Below are positions 16,961 to 27,071 of a DNA stretch of 43,929 nucleotides, piece after piece. The stretch is from a virus: positions 1 to 43,929 of IMG/VR virus record IMGVR_UViG_3300030333_002529; one strand, written 5' to 3'. The notes beneath the pieces were generated by a model. The model had not been told where the DNA came from. It saw nothing but the letters and a program-made list of their open reading frames with translations, and searched no databases. Each line of letters starts with the position of its first letter. Positions within the stretch are counted from its first letter, which is position 1. Both the position numbers and the translations under genes were made by a program.

Positions 16961-19900
16961 TAGAAGGATGCTACTGCTCTTATATCTTGTAGTTTAGGTA
17001 CGTATGATGGATTATCAGAATTCATAACAACCTTAACTGCAAAAGAAGTAAACTCAGGTAAATTAGAGATACTAAATGGAATCTCCTGATAAGAATCTTG
17101 CTTCTCAAAGAGACCAGATATTTCATTTTCTGGAGTAGCAGCCAACTCAATATCAGCTTTACCATCTACATTAAAGAACTTCCATTCAATATCATCAAAA
17201 TTAACTTCACTTGATTCTTCTTTAATCTTATAAAGTATCTTGATATCACTGACGTTTCTTACATTAGCAGTAATCTTAACATCAATTGATGTACCAGGAT
17301 TATCTAGAGAGATTTCTTTAGTAACATACTTAGCAATACCAGAAGTATTCTTAGAAGAATCTTCCGAAACATATCCTACACCATTTTGTAATGTTGCAGT
17401 TTTTACTTCCCACCAAGTTTCGGTATTAGCTTCTTGACCAACGAAACTAAGTAGATCAGTAACCCTGAATATATCATTCTGTTGATCTGCTGGATCCTTC
17501 TTCCTTTCATAAGGAGAAAGTGCTGTTACTTTAGAAGTAAAGTCATCATTGATAGGTTGTTTGTTATTAAACAATACCAATTCTTGAGTCTTAGCATCCC
17601 ATTCAACAACTGTACCACTAATCTTATCTAGATATAGATCATCAGTAGTATCTGAAGTTGTTGTTTGCTGTTCGTTGTATCGATTAACAGTTGTACCTAC
17701 AGTAAATGTAGGTGTTTTAAGACTAGATCCAGCATCTGTAATTGTACAATTTAAAGATGTATCAGTTCCAAGTGTTAGTACTTCTCTTGCTTTAAAGGTT
17801 CCTTCATTAGTTACCTGAACAGTCATTGTACTTGTACCACTATCCCAACCTATAACAGTACCAGCACCACCAGCAATATCAGCAACCTGTGATGTAGCAG
17901 CTACAGTTGTACTATTGATAGCCTGAGGAACTGTTATAGCAGCACCACTATGTCCTGTTATAGCAAAGGTAACAATTGGATAAAGCTTTATAATTTGATT
18001 CTGTCTACCATATCTATTCTCATTTCCAGTAGGATTCTCAATCCTATTAGATATAGTCTTAACCGAACTAGTTCTGAGATCGATAACAGGAGATAGTGTT
18101 GATTGAGTAGATGAAAGATCTAACTTATAAACTAAAGAATTTGCAATATCATTTCTCAATGCATTAATTCTAGAAGCTAATACCTTCTGGTTTATGAAGA
18201 AATGTTCTTGCTTAATAAATGTCTTCTCATAATCAGATTGAGAATAAGAAGAATAGTTAACAGGACCACTATCTACAGGAACTATATTAGTTGTTTTAAC
18301 GGATGATTCAATCTTTGTTTGTGGGAATGAAAGGTAACCAATATCAGCATACAATTTCTCATATTTCTTATTAAGAGAAATTAATCCACCCGATCCACCA
18401 CCAATAGCATTAGAGCTTGCATTAGTTGTAGATACAATATTGAATGTATCAATACCAGAGTTCTCAACTGTGAACAATGTAGTATTCAAAGAAGATGCTG
18501 AGATACCACCAGTCTCTTTCAAACCTTTAAAGAATGCAAATGACTTACCAGTATCTTCAAATCCGTGATCTCTATGTGTAACTTCAATATACTTATTATT
18601 TCCTCTAAATCTCTCTAAGTCAGCACTGCTACTTGCTTCTGCACTTGTACGTATGGAACCAGAGTCCATAGTTTCATAACCTATGTTATCATTTGTTAAC
18701 ATAACACTAGCAGTCCTAGAAATATCAAACTCTGCTCTATTAAGCTCGAACTTAATATCTTCCTTGAGGTTCTCTGTCCAAGAATCCACATTCTGTGATC
18801 TATAAACAGAACCTAATCCTGGTTGTACTGTAACAGTTCCTGAACCTGCAGGTTCTCCAACTTCTGATGCCCAAACTTCATAATCAGTAGAATCTGTTTC
18901 AACAACAAAAGCATATTCTGTATCATTCTGTAGATATACAGGATAATCAAATGTAAACTCAGTTGGTACACTACCAGCAACATCAGTTACTAGATTAGTT
19001 GATACACCCATTCTAACAGCAGGTGTATCAATATCTACAACTGCTTCTACAGCAGCACCAGCATTACCAGAACCAGTACCAGCAATAACAATAGATGGAG
19101 CACTTGTATATCCAGAACCAGATATAGAAACTTCAGAATTGAATAACTTACCACCAGATATTCCTAATGTTCCAGTAGCAGTAGTACCACCTGGTAACTG
19201 TGGACTCTCAATAGTCATTGCTGCACTATCATAATTAGATCCAGCACTAATAACCTTAAGATCAACAACAGATCCAGAATCTTTAGCAATAGTAACAGAT
19301 ATTGTAGTGTTATTTGTATTATTTGCTAGAGTTATTGATGGAGCAATAAGTTGTTCCCCTGCTTGGAAAGAACTACCATTGTTATTAGATAAAACTAATG
19401 TATACACTTGATCTGCTGATACTGGAATCTTATCTGCAGCTCCTGGTAATACTTCAATACCAGTTCTATCAAATATTTTAAATATAGGTCCAGTAGCACC
19501 TGATATTTGTCCAGTTACAATCTCACCAACCTCAAGAGATGTTTCTTGTGATACATAGAACTTCAACTTTGTTTCAGGTGAAATAGTCTTCTCTGTACCA
19601 GGAACAATATAACTTCCTGGCTTACCACTTACTGTATTGGTAATATAAGTTCTTACAGGAACTTTAGATGCCTTCTTATTAAAGAAGAGTTTTAATCCTG
19701 TAGCAAATACACCACCATCATATCCTTCTACCTTAAATGTTTGTGCTAATGGACTTGGTTTCTTCTGTGTACTTGTATCAAGATCAATAATCTGCTTACC
19801 TTCATTAGACTTAAGATATGCAGGTAATGTTGAAACAATACTACCAGGATTAGCAGGTAGTATTCCAGTAGGATAGTATTTAACTTCAGTATATGTTTCT

Positions 19901-22900
19901 ACAGTGTCTTTATTACTATCTGTAGAGCTTGAAGTAAATCTAATTGTTTTCTCACCAGTTGTGAATTGTAACTGTTCAGAAGTGGTATCGTAACTTGTAT
20001 TGTAGATATAGTTATTCCAAGTAGTTCCTTGTGTTGGGGCATAACCATTAGGTATTATAATAAGACCACTAGCATTACCACCATCATCTGTGATAATATC
20101 AGATCCAAATGTTGATAGTGAATTACCAGGGATTCCTGTAAATCTTAGATCAGGATTAGTCCATCTACTAACACTTCTACCCTCTATGAAAGGATAGATC
20201 TTTGTATTAGGCTTCATCCTACGAACAGTAAACTTAACTGCTTTAGATCTAGCAAATTGCTGTAATGAAGTAGCAACAGCAGTTTCACCAACTAACTTTG
20301 TATTAATTCCTTTACCAGTCTCATTGTTTTGTGGACTGATATTAGATGAACTTGCTACATTAGCAATCTTAACTGTAGATGCTACTTGATCAGAATTGAT
20401 ATCGGAAAGAGGTCCAATATTAAAGAAGTTCTGATTTGATCCAACCCAGTTTACTGAATAAGAATTATACAAGCTTGAATATGCATCACGTACATTATTC
20501 TTAGCAAGGAATATAGTATAAAGTGATGTGTTGTTATCAGATATTAAAGGAGCATCTGTATTCTCATACCATGAATCTACAGGTGTATTGAGAGTTGCAT
20601 CTCCAACATACTGAATAACAACAAATGGGTTAGGATTGATAGTCTTTGTAGCAAAGTTATTACTTAATAACTGTAAGTTAGTGTATGGAAGAGTAAGAAC
20701 ATCACCAGATCTTTGATAACCAGAAACTACTCTTTCATCTTCTTTTGTATTAACTTCAATTAAATCAAATGAATCTTCTTTAGACTGTGCTCTCAATACA
20801 GATTGTTTTGTATCAATCGAACACTTATAGTCTATAGACTTAAGGTTACCTACTTTATGAGTCTCGAAATTATCTACAACAAATCCACTCTTAAATCTTT
20901 CAAGTCCTATCTCATCCTTGATCTGCATATTTAATGCTTGCTGTTCAAGGACACTAAGTAGTGTATAGTATTCTAACCTCTCAACACGTTTCTCTAGCTT
21001 GCCGATATCACGCATTGTGTAACGCTTGTTATCAACAGGGATAACACGAACATCATTACTTGTTGTGGTATATGCAGGTATGTAAAGATAAGTTAAAGGT
21101 ATAGCATCATCAATACCCTCTGGTCTTGATGGGTTAAGTGAAGAGTTACCTTCCTTAACTATAAATTCACCTTTCTTAGTTAAGAAGATACCATCAATTC
21201 TATCAAGATATTGATTCTGATAGAATGATATAGTGTAAGGTAGATTTGAATCTGATGCTGGACAACTAGAAACAACACCACCACTACCAGTAAACTCGTT
21301 GAAAGAAGACTCTGTATAAATTGACTTATCTTGGAAACCAGTAATAGTAGCTTCAGTATCAACCTTTGGTCTAAAGTCAATAACATCTCTAAGGTTTGTT
21401 ATACCATATACAGATGAGTTAAATGTAGGAATATCATCAGCAGAAACACCTGCTTCATGTACATAAGAATCAACTACACAGAAATCACCCTGTGAATGAT
21501 CGAAGTAATCAAATGATGCTAATAACTGACCAGCAGGTAAATCAAAACCAGGTTTAAGGACAATACGAGATACATCATATAAAGTATCACGCTGACCATC
21601 ATCAAAAGTAAATCTACTAGTTACATCAGTACCACTAATTAAATTACCAGCAGTATCTACATTTGGAGGTGCAGTTGTGGAACCTTCATAAACATAGTTA
21701 AGTTTAATAACATCAGAATATGATACTGCATTAATTTCAGTTGCATTAATATCCTGTCCTCTCAAAGGAAGAACTCTATCTCCAGATGGAACAATTACAA
21801 TCTGTTTGTTTTTAACAATAGTCTTCAACCTAGGTCTAGACTTAGTAATTTCTAATGTTGCTGTAAGCTTAAGTGTTGGATAATCAGTACCACCTGAAAG
21901 AGATCCAAAATAGTTATCAGGTAATGTTATACTAACGCTACCAGCAGTCAATCCACTAGCAGTATCAGTAGAAGTTGCAACATCTACAGCAGAAGATGGA
22001 ACATATACAATATCACCAGTTTCTACAGCAGTTGCATTTCCTTTTTTGAGAACAGTAAGAATAAAATTGGTTTCTCTAAACTCTACAAATTTCTGTGTAC
22101 CAAATTCTAACTGTGCCTTAAATGTTACTGTTCCACCAGTAGAAGATGAATCCAATACAAAATCTTTTCTTTGATAGTACTTAATAGCAGTATCATCAAC
22201 ATTCTTAACTAATGATTTAATCTGCTTACTACCAGTCGGGAATATTAGAGTAGATTTAGATCCATTCTCAATCTTTGGTCTTACTCTTAGTACAGTTGTA
22301 CTACTTATAGTAGAAGGAAGTAAAGAATCTAAGTATATTCTTGATTTCTTAGTTCCTTGTGGTGAAGTTGCTTGCTGTACTATTGCCTGAATAAGGTTGT
22401 TGTTTGCGTCACTGAACTGGATCAAATCTCCCTGTACAAGACTCTTCGATGCATCACCACCAAAACCTGTACACTCAACATACTGATTACCCTCTACACC
22501 ACTAAAACTGAAGTCAGTTATATTAGTACTAGTAACATATTTCTCTCTAAACAACTCAACATCACTAGTGAATAGATTAGGTGCTAAAGCTCCTTCAGGT
22601 GCTACACCAAACCTAGACCACATAGACTTAACATTCTGTGGTGTGTATGTTTGTACGACATTCTTAAACAATACAGCACGTACTATTGCTTCATTACCAG
22701 CAACAAAACTAGTAGAAGTAGTCTTAACTGCTACTGATGGTGGTGATGAGTAGGTATTAGATAATGCATCTCTATTTTTAATAGTCGCTGCAGCATAACC
22801 ATCCGCAGAATCTATAGTAGAAGTTATAACAGATGTATCATATGATACACCATCTACAATTAAAGTCTCTAATGCACCATAGTTATTTCCTCTATGATCC

Positions 22901-25173
22901 ACAACAAAATGAGATATAGTATTCTCTCTAGCAATTCTTAGAGAATTTCCTTTCTCGTCAAATATAGTTTCTCCTTGAACAAACTCTCCATTAAGAACCT
23001 TACAATAAATTCTATTACCAGAAGATAGAAGACCCTTTGGTGATCCTTCTATTACTCCATAAGCACCACTCTTACTACCAGTAATATAAGTACCAGCTTG
23101 GAATGGAATGTTATCTGCTGAAGGAGCAGGTATATCACTATCTACAGTTATCTTAGTTAAGAAAGTTGGATTAAAATACGACATCTTGAAAGTCGTATTA
23201 TATTTGCTTGTTCCAGCAATTCTTCCTTTAGAAAGAATTGTATCAGAATCTGGATTAAATCCAACACCCCTTTCTTCTAAATGGAAATCTTTAGGCTTAG
23301 CAAGACCGATTGTAGGAACAATCATCTCACTATAAGAAACTATGTAACCAAATACATCAGTTGAAGTAGATTGTTCTGCTCCGTTTTGTGAGAAGTAAAG
23401 TCTAGTTCTATTATCAGTACCACTATCAACAGTAGAGAAATCTCTCAAATGGGTATCAACAATATCTCTTGGTCCAATAAAAGTGAATTCAACATAAGAA
23501 GAACTTCCTTTAAATGAAGCTGGGAAGTCAGCATCAGAACCACTAAATTTAGAATAAGCAAGAGATGTAATTTCTACTGCTTCATTAGCATTACCAGAAC
23601 CACCTTTTCTTACCCAGAAACTTCCATGTGATGATTCCCATGAAGTTGGTTTAATTTCACTAAATGTAGTACCAGCAGCAGTTGATGTAATATTAATAAG
23701 TACAGTCTTAATTGCTACATCAGCATCAGATGTAAATGCTCTTCTATTACGAGTTTGTTTGTGAGAAGCTATTACTTTACCATCAGTTTTATCTTCTGTA
23801 CCATTAAGACCTAATGATCCATCACCAAATGTACTATTAAGATATAATGTTGGGTATGATGTTAACTCAGCATCAAATGAATTTAAAGGAACTGAATTAT
23901 AAGTGTTAGTTAGATAGAAGCTTGCAAGACCACTATGCTTAAGAGTTATATTATCTCTCTCAAGTGACTCTCTTGATTTATTAACAGTTAAATACTTACT
24001 CTCTTTATTAACAATCTCATATCCCTTAATATATGCTTTACCAACTCCTACTGCTGCAATCATCTTTTGAGATGCTTCAGTAACAGTTAAACCATTAACA
24101 GTTCCATCAACACCTACACCATAAAGACCTTTGTTACCATCTTTCTGGTAATACTCTCTTAATTCTGTTGGGAATGCTTCAACAACATAATCACCAGACT
24201 CATCATATGTTCTTCTTGCTAGAGTCTCTTCAATTACATTGTATTCTGCTTGTTTTACCTTCTTCTGTACAGATCCCTTCTTAACAGTTAGAAGTTGTAT
24301 GAAATTGCTATCTGTAGAAGCATTATAATCATACTTAGCTAATCCTAGAGTGATTGATAAACGATGAGCACCAGGAGCACTAAAGTTTGCAAATCCTCTT
24401 GCTTGATCATAGAGTGTTCCATCCTCTTCAGGAGTGATCAAAGACTCTGTGATTTTAAATCCTACTTTAGCAGATGGAATATCAATATATGGTTCTAGAA
24501 TGATAAGATCAGAATCATTACGAACAAAATGACCATTAACAAAATAGATACCTTCTTCTACTTGTACAGCAGAAGCAAAACCCATTGCTGGACTGGTGAT
24601 AGAAGTCTCTACATCAGTATCAGGATCCTTTAAAGTAATAGAGGTAGGTAGAACACTTCCATCAGTTCCAACTACCATAAGTGGAGTATTTACTCCATCA
24701 ACAACTTCTAGAGTCTCACCTTGTCTAAAAGTAGACTCATTGTTAGAATTACCACTGCTAGTGTAGTTTACATATAGTGTATCTGCAGTTGTAGTAGTAC
24801 TATATCTAGTGGATACAACTGTACCAGTAACGCCAGATGTGATGCCTTTTAACGTCTGACCTACTAGTTGCTTAATATCATATTTTTTGAAGACAATATT
24901 ACCTCCCTCTGATACTGCAACTTCAGTAACAGAAGAAAGTTTAACGTAATCTAGTTTATTGTTTAATCCTACTTCACCAGGAATAACTAGATCACCTTGT
25001 TTAAATTGTTTACGTCCAAAAGATTCAATCTGATTTTGTAAAACAGATTGAAGTTGAGTTAGTTCTCTCGCTTGTATTGAGTATCCAGGTCGAAAAAGAA
25101 GTCGATAAAAATTCTTAGACGCACTGTAGTCATCATAGTATGGACTTACATTTAGATTCGTCTTTTGTGGCAT
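16960..25173 (-). CDS. DUF4815-like giant virion structural protein (2737 aa)
   Basis: The N-terminus (MPQKTNLNVSPYYDDYSASK, then FYRLLFRPGYSIQARELTQL) matches my memory of the DUF4815 family, large cyanophage virion proteins of unknown role. Around residues 1370-1420 there is a helical stretch (RYTMRDIGKLEKRVERLEYY), also typical of this protein. Around residues 2010-2035 is a GSGYTSAPSIVIAGTGSG segment, shared in type with modules in the gp7- and gp8-like proteins. The rest is beta-rich. It begins 26 bases after the gp8 stop without a clear Shine-Dalgarno, and ends in a TAATG overlap. Position directly after gp8 suggests a baseplate-periphery or tail-fibre-linked component. Confidence 0.85.
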   Translation of the reverse strand: MPQKTNLNVSPYYDDYSASKNFYRLLFRPGYSIQARELTQLQSVLQNQIESFGRKQFKQGDLVIPGEVGLNNKLDYVKLSSVTEVAVSEGGNIVFKKYDIKQLVGQTLKGITSGVTGTVVSTRYSTTTTADTLYVNYTSSGNSNNESTFRQGETLEVVDGVNTPLMVVGTDGSVLPTSITLKDPDTDVETSITSPAMGFASAVQVEEGIYFVNGHFVRNDSDLIILEPYIDIPSAKVGFKITESLITPEEDGTLYDQARGFANFSAPGAHRLSITLGLAKYDYNASTDSNFIQLLTVKKGSVQKKVKQAEYNVIEETLARRTYDESGDYVVEAFPTELREYYQKDGNKGLYGVGVDGTVNGLTVTEASQKMIAAVGVGKAYIKGYEIVNKESKYLTVNKSRESLERDNITLKHSGLASFYLTNTYNSVPLNSFDAELTSYPTLYLNSTFGDGSLGLNGTEDKTDGKVIASHKQTRNRRAFTSDADVAIKTVLINITSTAAGTTFSEIKPTSWESSHGSFWVRKGGSGNANEAVEITSLAYSKFSGSDADFPASFKGSSSYVEFTFIGPRDIVDTHLRDFSTVDSGTDNRTRLYFSQNGAEQSTSTDVFGYIVSYSEMIVPTIGLAKPKDFHLEERGVGFNPDSDTILSKGRIAGTSKYNTTFKMSYFNPTFLTKITVDSDIPAPSADNIPFQAGTYITGSKSGAYGVIEGSPKGLLSSGNRIYCKVLNGEFVQGETIFDEKGNSLRIARENTISHFVVDHRGNNYGALETLIVDGVSYDTSVITSTIDSADGYAAATIKNRDALSNTYSSPPSVAVKTTSTSFVAGNEAIVRAVLFKNVVQTYTPQNVKSMWSRFGVAPEGALAPNLFTSDVELFREKYVTSTNITDFSFSGVEGNQYVECTGFGGDASKSLVQGDLIQFSDANNNLIQAIVQQATSPQGTKKSRIYLDSLLPSTISSTTVLRVRPKIENGSKSTLIFPTGSKQIKSLVKNVDDTAIKYYQRKDFVLDSSSTGGTVTFKAQLEFGTQKFVEFRETNFILTVLKKGNATAVETGDIVYVPSSAVDVATSTDTASGLTAGSVSITLPDNYFGSLSGGTDYPTLKLTATLEITKSRPRLKTIVKNKQIVIVPSGDRVLPLRGQDINATEINAVSYSDVIKLNYVYEGSTTAPPNVDTAGNLISGTDVTSRFTFDDGQRDTLYDVSRIVLKPGFDLPAGQLLASFDYFDHSQGDFCVVDSYVHEAGVSADDIPTFNSSVYGITNLRDVIDFRPKVDTEATITGFQDKSIYTESSFNEFTGSGGVVSSCPASDSNLPYTISFYQNQYLDRIDGIFLTKKGEFIVKEGNSSLNPSRPEGIDDAIPLTYLYIPAYTTTSNDVRVIPVDNKRYTMRDIGKLEKRVERLEYYTLLSVLEQQALNMQIKDEIGLERFKSGFVVDNFETHKVGNLKSIDYKCSIDTKQSVLRAQSKEDSFDLIEVNTKEDERVVSGYQRSGDVLTLPYTNLQLLSNNFATKTINPNPFVVIQYVGDATLNTPVDSWYENTDAPLISDNNTSLYTIFLAKNNVRDAYSSLYNSYSVNWVGSNQNFFNIGPLSDINSDQVASTVKIANVASSSNISPQNNETGKGINTKLVGETAVATSLQQFARSKAVKFTVRRMKPNTKIYPFIEGRSVSRWTNPDLRFTGIPGNSLSTFGSDIITDDGGNASGLIIIPNGYAPTQGTTWNNYIYNTSYDTTSEQLQFTTGEKTIRFTSSSTDSNKDTVETYTEVKYYPTGILPANPGSIVSTLPAYLKSNEGKQIIDLDTSTQKKPSPLAQTFKVEGYDGGVFATGLKLFFNKKASKVPVRTYITNTVSGKPGSYIVPGTEKTISPETKLKFYVSQETSLEVGEIVTGQISGATGPIFKIFDRTGIEVLPGAADKIPVSADQVYTLVLSNNNGSSFQAGEQLIAPSITLANNTNNTTISVTIAKDSGSVVDLKVISAGSNYDSAAMTIESPQLPGGTTATGTLGISGGKLFNSEVSISGSGYTSAPSIVIAGTGSGNAGAAVEAVVDIDTPAVRMGVSTNLVTDVAGSVPTEFTFDYPVYLQNDTEYAFVVETDSTDYEVWASEVGEPAGSGTVTVQPGLGSVYRSQNVDSWTENLKEDIKFELNRAEFDISRTASVMLTNDNIGYETMDSGSIRTSAEASSSADLERFRGNNKYIEVTHRDHGFEDTGKSFAFFKGLKETGGISASSLNTTLFTVENSGIDTFNIVSTTNASSNAIGGGSGGLISLNKKYEKLYADIGYLSFPQTKIESSVKTTNIVPVDSGPVNYSSYSQSDYEKTFIKQEHFFINQKVLASRINALRNDIANSLVYKLDLSSTQSTLSPVIDLRTSSVKTISNRIENPTGNENRYGRQNQIIKLYPIVTFAITGHSGAAITVPQAINSTTVAATSQVADIAGGAGTVIGWDSGTSTMTVQVTNEGTFKAREVLTLGTDTSLNCTITDAGSSLKTPTFTVGTTVNRYNEQQTTTSDTTDDLYLDKISGTVVEWDAKTQELVLFNNKQPINDDFTSKVTALSPYERKKDPADQQNDIFRVTDLLSFVGQEANTETWWEVKTATLQNGVGYVSEDSSKNTSGIAKYVTKEISLDNPGTSIDVKITANVRNVSDIKILYKIKEESSEVNFDDIEWKFFNVDGKADIELAATPENEISGLFEKQDSYQEIPFSISNLPEFTSFAVKVVMNSDNPSYVPKLQDIRAVASF

Positions 25174-25198
25174 CGTAAACCAAAGCTAACATGGAAGA

Positions 25199-27016
25199 TT
25201 AGAATTCGATTACTAGCTTGATGTCCTCTATTTGGTCAGCAGCTCTAGTAATCAGTCTCCTGTTCTCTATGTATACGAGTTCTCCAGAGTTGTTCTTGAT
25301 CTCAGGAGTCGCCAAACCACTTGCAAATGTTACGCCTTCGGTAGTTGATGAGTATGTGCTATCAGGGTTAACTGATACAGAAGTACCACTATCAACAATA
25401 GCAGAACTTGAATTGTTTTCAAATGCTCTTACTATTCCATTATCAGTGTGTGCTTTAGGTGACTGGAAGTACTTAAGAATACCACCGTTACCGTTACCAT
25501 CTGCAGTCCAAGAAACAACTGTTCCTTTAGCAGTTCCAGCACCTCCATTTAAAGTTTGTGTGATTGTATTATCTTTTCCGAAAGAAGAACTAGTAAGACC
25601 AGTTCCATTAACTCTTACGGCGTATACACCAGAAAGGGTGTTTGCAGTAGCATAGTTTGTTGATCCCCACTGCAATGGATCTTTGATGAGTCCGATTCTA
25701 CGGAAGTCATTATCAACTGGGAAGTCTCCAGATCCTTCTGCATAGGTCAAACGGACGTTAACCATAACACGCTTGCCGTTAAGCTCCTGTGCAAGATTAG
25801 CACCATGACCACCTGCAGGAGGAATGATAACTTCAAGAGCACCACGAGCAGTTCCAGAAATCGTCTCAGCAGTACTTAAAGTTGCATCAGAGAATAAACC
25901 ATAAGCATTTCCACCAGCACCAGTACCTGTACCAGACTTAAGTGCAACACTACCATAAGTATAACCGTTACCTGCAGTCTGTACTTCAACAGCACTTATA
26001 GCACCAGTACCATCAGTAGTAATCTTAGCAACACCATCTGCTCCATCTCCTAAGATAGGACCATATAGAGTAGCACCAGTAGGAAGAGCAGAACCAGCAT
26101 CTGAAATCAAGATGGTATCAATAGCACCATCTGTAGCAGCTGGACCAGCATATGTGCCGATAGGCATAAAGTCACTGGATAAGAAATCCATAACCTGCTG
26201 AGTGGTCATTGTATAAAGGTACTTCCAACGATATCCGTCAGTAGGACCAGTATATACACCAGAAGCATAGTTATTTGCTGTGGTAGGCATATCAGATGCG
26301 TTACCACCACCAGAAACTACATCTTCCTTATTGTAAAGACACTTAAATACTTCGTAGTTATTGTTCATTACATAGAACTTAGCAGCTCCTAATGAAGTTG
26401 CTCCTGTAGCAGCAGCCTTTGCAGTACCACCTGAAGCAGGTGCAGCACTGTAATCAGGCTTATACATATCAAACTTAGGGTTGGTAACTGTGTTCCAGTT
26501 ATAACGTGAAACTACAGAAACAACATTGGATGACTCTACCCTTTTAGCAGCAATAAGCTCATCATAGATACTCTGCTTTTCTTCTTGGTTGTCTAAAGGA
26601 GAAGGTGCATTCGTTTCATCGGCAATACGATACACACCAGCTTTTGCTTCAGCACCAGTATCAGAACCACCTGTATATCCCTTAATCAGATTACCAGCAG
26701 TCGGTGTACCAGCAGCAGGGCTAGGAGAATGAACAAGAATTGAATTAGGATTTACCTTACGTACAGTTGCTTTCCATGTGGTAGATCCATATGCAGTACC
26801 ACCAGCAGCACCAGCATCATATACCTCCTCACCGACATTAAACGCAGTAGCATTGGGATCATAGATCTCCAAATAAGAATCCCATTGATCCGAACGACCA
26901 ACGAAGAAATACATACGTGCACGATCCGCACTAGTATCGTTTGCACCCTCCGTAAGGGATTCTAGAAATTGTTGAGCATTAAAAATGCGAAACTTTTCTG
27001 ATATGATTGCCGACAT
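25199..27016 (-). CDS. 8: Baseplate wedge subunit gp8-like
   Basis: The N-terminal region (MSAIISEKFRIFNAQQFLES, RMYFFVGRSDQWDS) and C-terminus (SGELVYIENRRLITRAADQI, then EDIKLVIEF) align by eye with T4 gp8, which has FGRSEPW near the start and SGEMIYMENRPPIIMAMDQT near the end. The GYRWKYLYTM segment at about residue 265 corresponds to GYVWEYLFEI in T4. At 605 aa it is nearly twice the 334 aa of T4 gp8. The extra length includes a GNGYTYGSVALKSGTGTGAG module near residue 350 and other Gly/Ala-rich stretches. gp8 bridges wedge proteins in the baseplate. Gene order gp6-gp7-gp8 supports the call. A double late promoter lies directly upstream. Confidence 0.9.
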   Translation of the reverse strand: MSAIISEKFRIFNAQQFLESLTEGANDTSADRARMYFFVGRSDQWDSYLEIYDPNATAFNVGEEVYDAGAAGGTAYGSTTWKATVRKVNPNSILVHSPSPAAGTPTAGNLIKGYTGGSDTGAEAKAGVYRIADETNAPSPLDNQEEKQSIYDELIAAKRVESSNVVSVVSRYNWNTVTNPKFDMYKPDYSAAPASGGTAKAAATGATSLGAAKFYVMNNNYEVFKCLYNKEDVVSGGGNASDMPTTANNYASGVYTGPTDGYRWKYLYTMTTQQVMDFLSSDFMPIGTYAGPAATDGAIDTILISDAGSALPTGATLYGPILGDGADGVAKITTDGTGAISAVEVQTAGNGYTYGSVALKSGTGTGAGGNAYGLFSDATLSTAETISGTARGALEVIIPPAGGHGANLAQELNGKRVMVNVRLTYAEGSGDFPVDNDFRRIGLIKDPLQWGSTNYATANTLSGVYAVRVNGTGLTSSSFGKDNTITQTLNGGAGTAKGTVVSWTADGNGNGGILKYFQSPKAHTDNGIVRAFENNSSSAIVDSGTSVSVNPDSTYSSTTEGVTFASGLATPEIKNNSGELVYIENRRLITRAADQIEDIKLVIEF

Positions 27017-27057
27017 AATTGAAAATTGGGTAGTTTTGTACTACAGGATATCCGAGT

Positions 27058-27071
27058 TATTTATATTTATA
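27058..27071 (-). promoter_or_regulatory. Double late promoter before gp8 (two overlapping TATAAATA boxes)
   Basis: The minus strand reads TATAAATATAAATA, two exact TATAAATA boxes sharing two bases (27064-27071 and 27058-27065). They straddle the stop codon of the gp7-like gene and lie about 42 bases upstream of the gp8 ATG. This would give gp8 its own late transcript, partly independent of gp7. Confidence 0.7.
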
